From assembly GCA_024636105.1 (NCBI GenBank), contig JAGXHO010000274.1:1-8944 (forward strand): 8,944 nucleotides of DNA. The letters run 5' to 3'. The number at the start of each line of letters is the position of its first letter. Within the stretch, counting starts at the first letter, position 1. The position numbers and the translations under genes were made by a program. The notes beneath the pieces are model-generated. The model did no database searches. It had not been told where the DNA came from and was given only the letters and a program-made list of their open reading frames with translations. Origin of the DNA: Trueperaceae bacterium (GTDB taxonomy: Bacteria > Deinococcota > Deinococci > Deinococcales > Trueperaceae). Below, in pieces: positions 8,382 through 8,944 of the stretch.

Positions 8382-8944
8382 TCATTCCTTACCGCCGCCG
8401 AACGACACCCCCTCGAGGAAGTACCGCTGGAACACCACGAAGAGGACGATCACCGGCACCGCGCTCATGACCGCACCGGCCAGGATCAGGCCCCAGTCGC
8501 CGACCGCCCCGTAGGTGTTGCGGAACGACAGCAGGCCGATCGGCAGCGTCTTGACCGTCTCCGGGCTGGTGAGGACGATGAACGGCCAGAAGAAGTCGTT
8601 CCACGCACCCTGAAAGGTCAAGATCGTGAGCGCGCCGAGCGCAGGGCGCGCCATCGGCAGCACCACGCTCCAATAGCGGCGCCAGTGGCTGGCGCCGTCG
8701 ATCATCGCCGCCTCCTCGACCTCGCGCGGGATCGACTCGAAGAACTGCTTCATGATGAAGACCGCGCCGGCGTTGAGGGCGGTCACGAAGACGAGGCCGG
8801 TCATGGTGTTCAGCATCCCGTTCGGGTAGCCCCACAGCGCGGAAAGGGCGAAGCCGCCGATGGAGAAAATGCCGTCGCGCAGGACCAGGTAGTTGGAGAT
8901 GAACAGCACCTGCAGCGGCACCATCTGGGCGAAGAGGACCACTA
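8382..8944 (-). CDS. Carbohydrate ABC transporter permease, MalG type (N-terminus beyond window)
   Basis: This is the inner-membrane permease subunit of a sugar importer that pairs with a second permease, an ATPase and a substrate-binding protein. The last 187 codons are present; reading enters at the right edge with 2 spare bases, so the true start lies beyond 8944. The EAA loop that contacts the ATPase is clear: EEAAMIDGASHWRRYWSVVLP followed by MARPALG, with its hallmark Gly and LP. Typical MalG-family stretches follow (FQGAWNDFFWPFIVL, and the C-terminal FQRYFLEGVSFGG). Four to five hydrophobic segments flank the loop. The C-terminal FxxGVxxGxxK-type ending suits the second, MalG-like permease. 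The sugar cannot be read from this part. The debranching gene just downstream suggests alpha-glucosides or maltodextrins, which is inference from position. Confidence 0.9.
   Translation of the reverse strand, partial: VVLFAQMVPLQVLFISNYLVLRDGIFSIGGFALSALWGYPNGMLNTMTGLVFVTALNAGAVFIMKQFFESIPREVEEAAMIDGASHWRRYWSVVLPMARPALGALTILTFQGAWNDFFWPFIVLTSPETVKTLPIGLLSFRNTYGAVGDWGLILAGAVMSAVPVIVLFVVFQRYFLEGVSFGGGKE

Overview
The window is very GC-rich, densely coded bacterial chromosome. It holds seven genes and no RNA gene, mobile element or CRISPR. Several starts sit 6-7 nt downstream of a TANNNT -10 hexamer with no Shine-Dalgarno sequence, the leaderless arrangement common in Deinococcota and also in Actinobacteria. 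A Deinococcus-style CrtI, a sugar ABC permease and a bacterial glycogen-debranching enzyme fit a Deinococcota member, perhaps Truepera-like. That assignment is inference from gene content and promoter style only.

Left block (minus strand, read right to left): a DAP-decarboxylase/serine-hydrolase fusion (5059-2867), then the carotenoid desaturase crtI (2832-1327), then a succinate-semialdehyde-type aldehyde dehydrogenase (1267 to beyond the left edge). crtI and the dehydrogenase each have their own leaderless -10 box, so they are probably separate transcription units. A perfect 12-bp inverted repeat lies between them and touches the dehydrogenase -10 box.

Middle block (plus strand): a 36-bp divergent promoter region (5060-5095) drives the fusion leftward and, rightward, a small VanZ-like membrane protein with a very basic N-terminal tail (5096-5686). 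The latter overlaps by 4 bp a methylthioadenosine/S-adenosylhomocysteine nucleosidase (5683-6429).

Right block (minus strand): the C-terminal part of a MalG-type sugar ABC permease (8944-8382) is followed by a glycogen-debranching (amylo-alpha-1,6-glucosidase-like) gene (8287-6432), which ends 2 bp from the nucleosidase stop codon. The debranching gene is broken by an apparent single-base deletion near 7420-7422. Together these two suggest uptake and breakdown of alpha-glucans or related sugars.

The most unusual object is the 730-residue fusion. A complete PLP-dependent DAP-decarboxylase-type enzyme is joined in frame, through a Pro/Gly/Ala-rich linker, to a complete class A beta-lactamase/DD-peptidase-fold domain with SxxK, SDN and KGG motifs, and there is no signal peptide. 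I know of no described system with this architecture.
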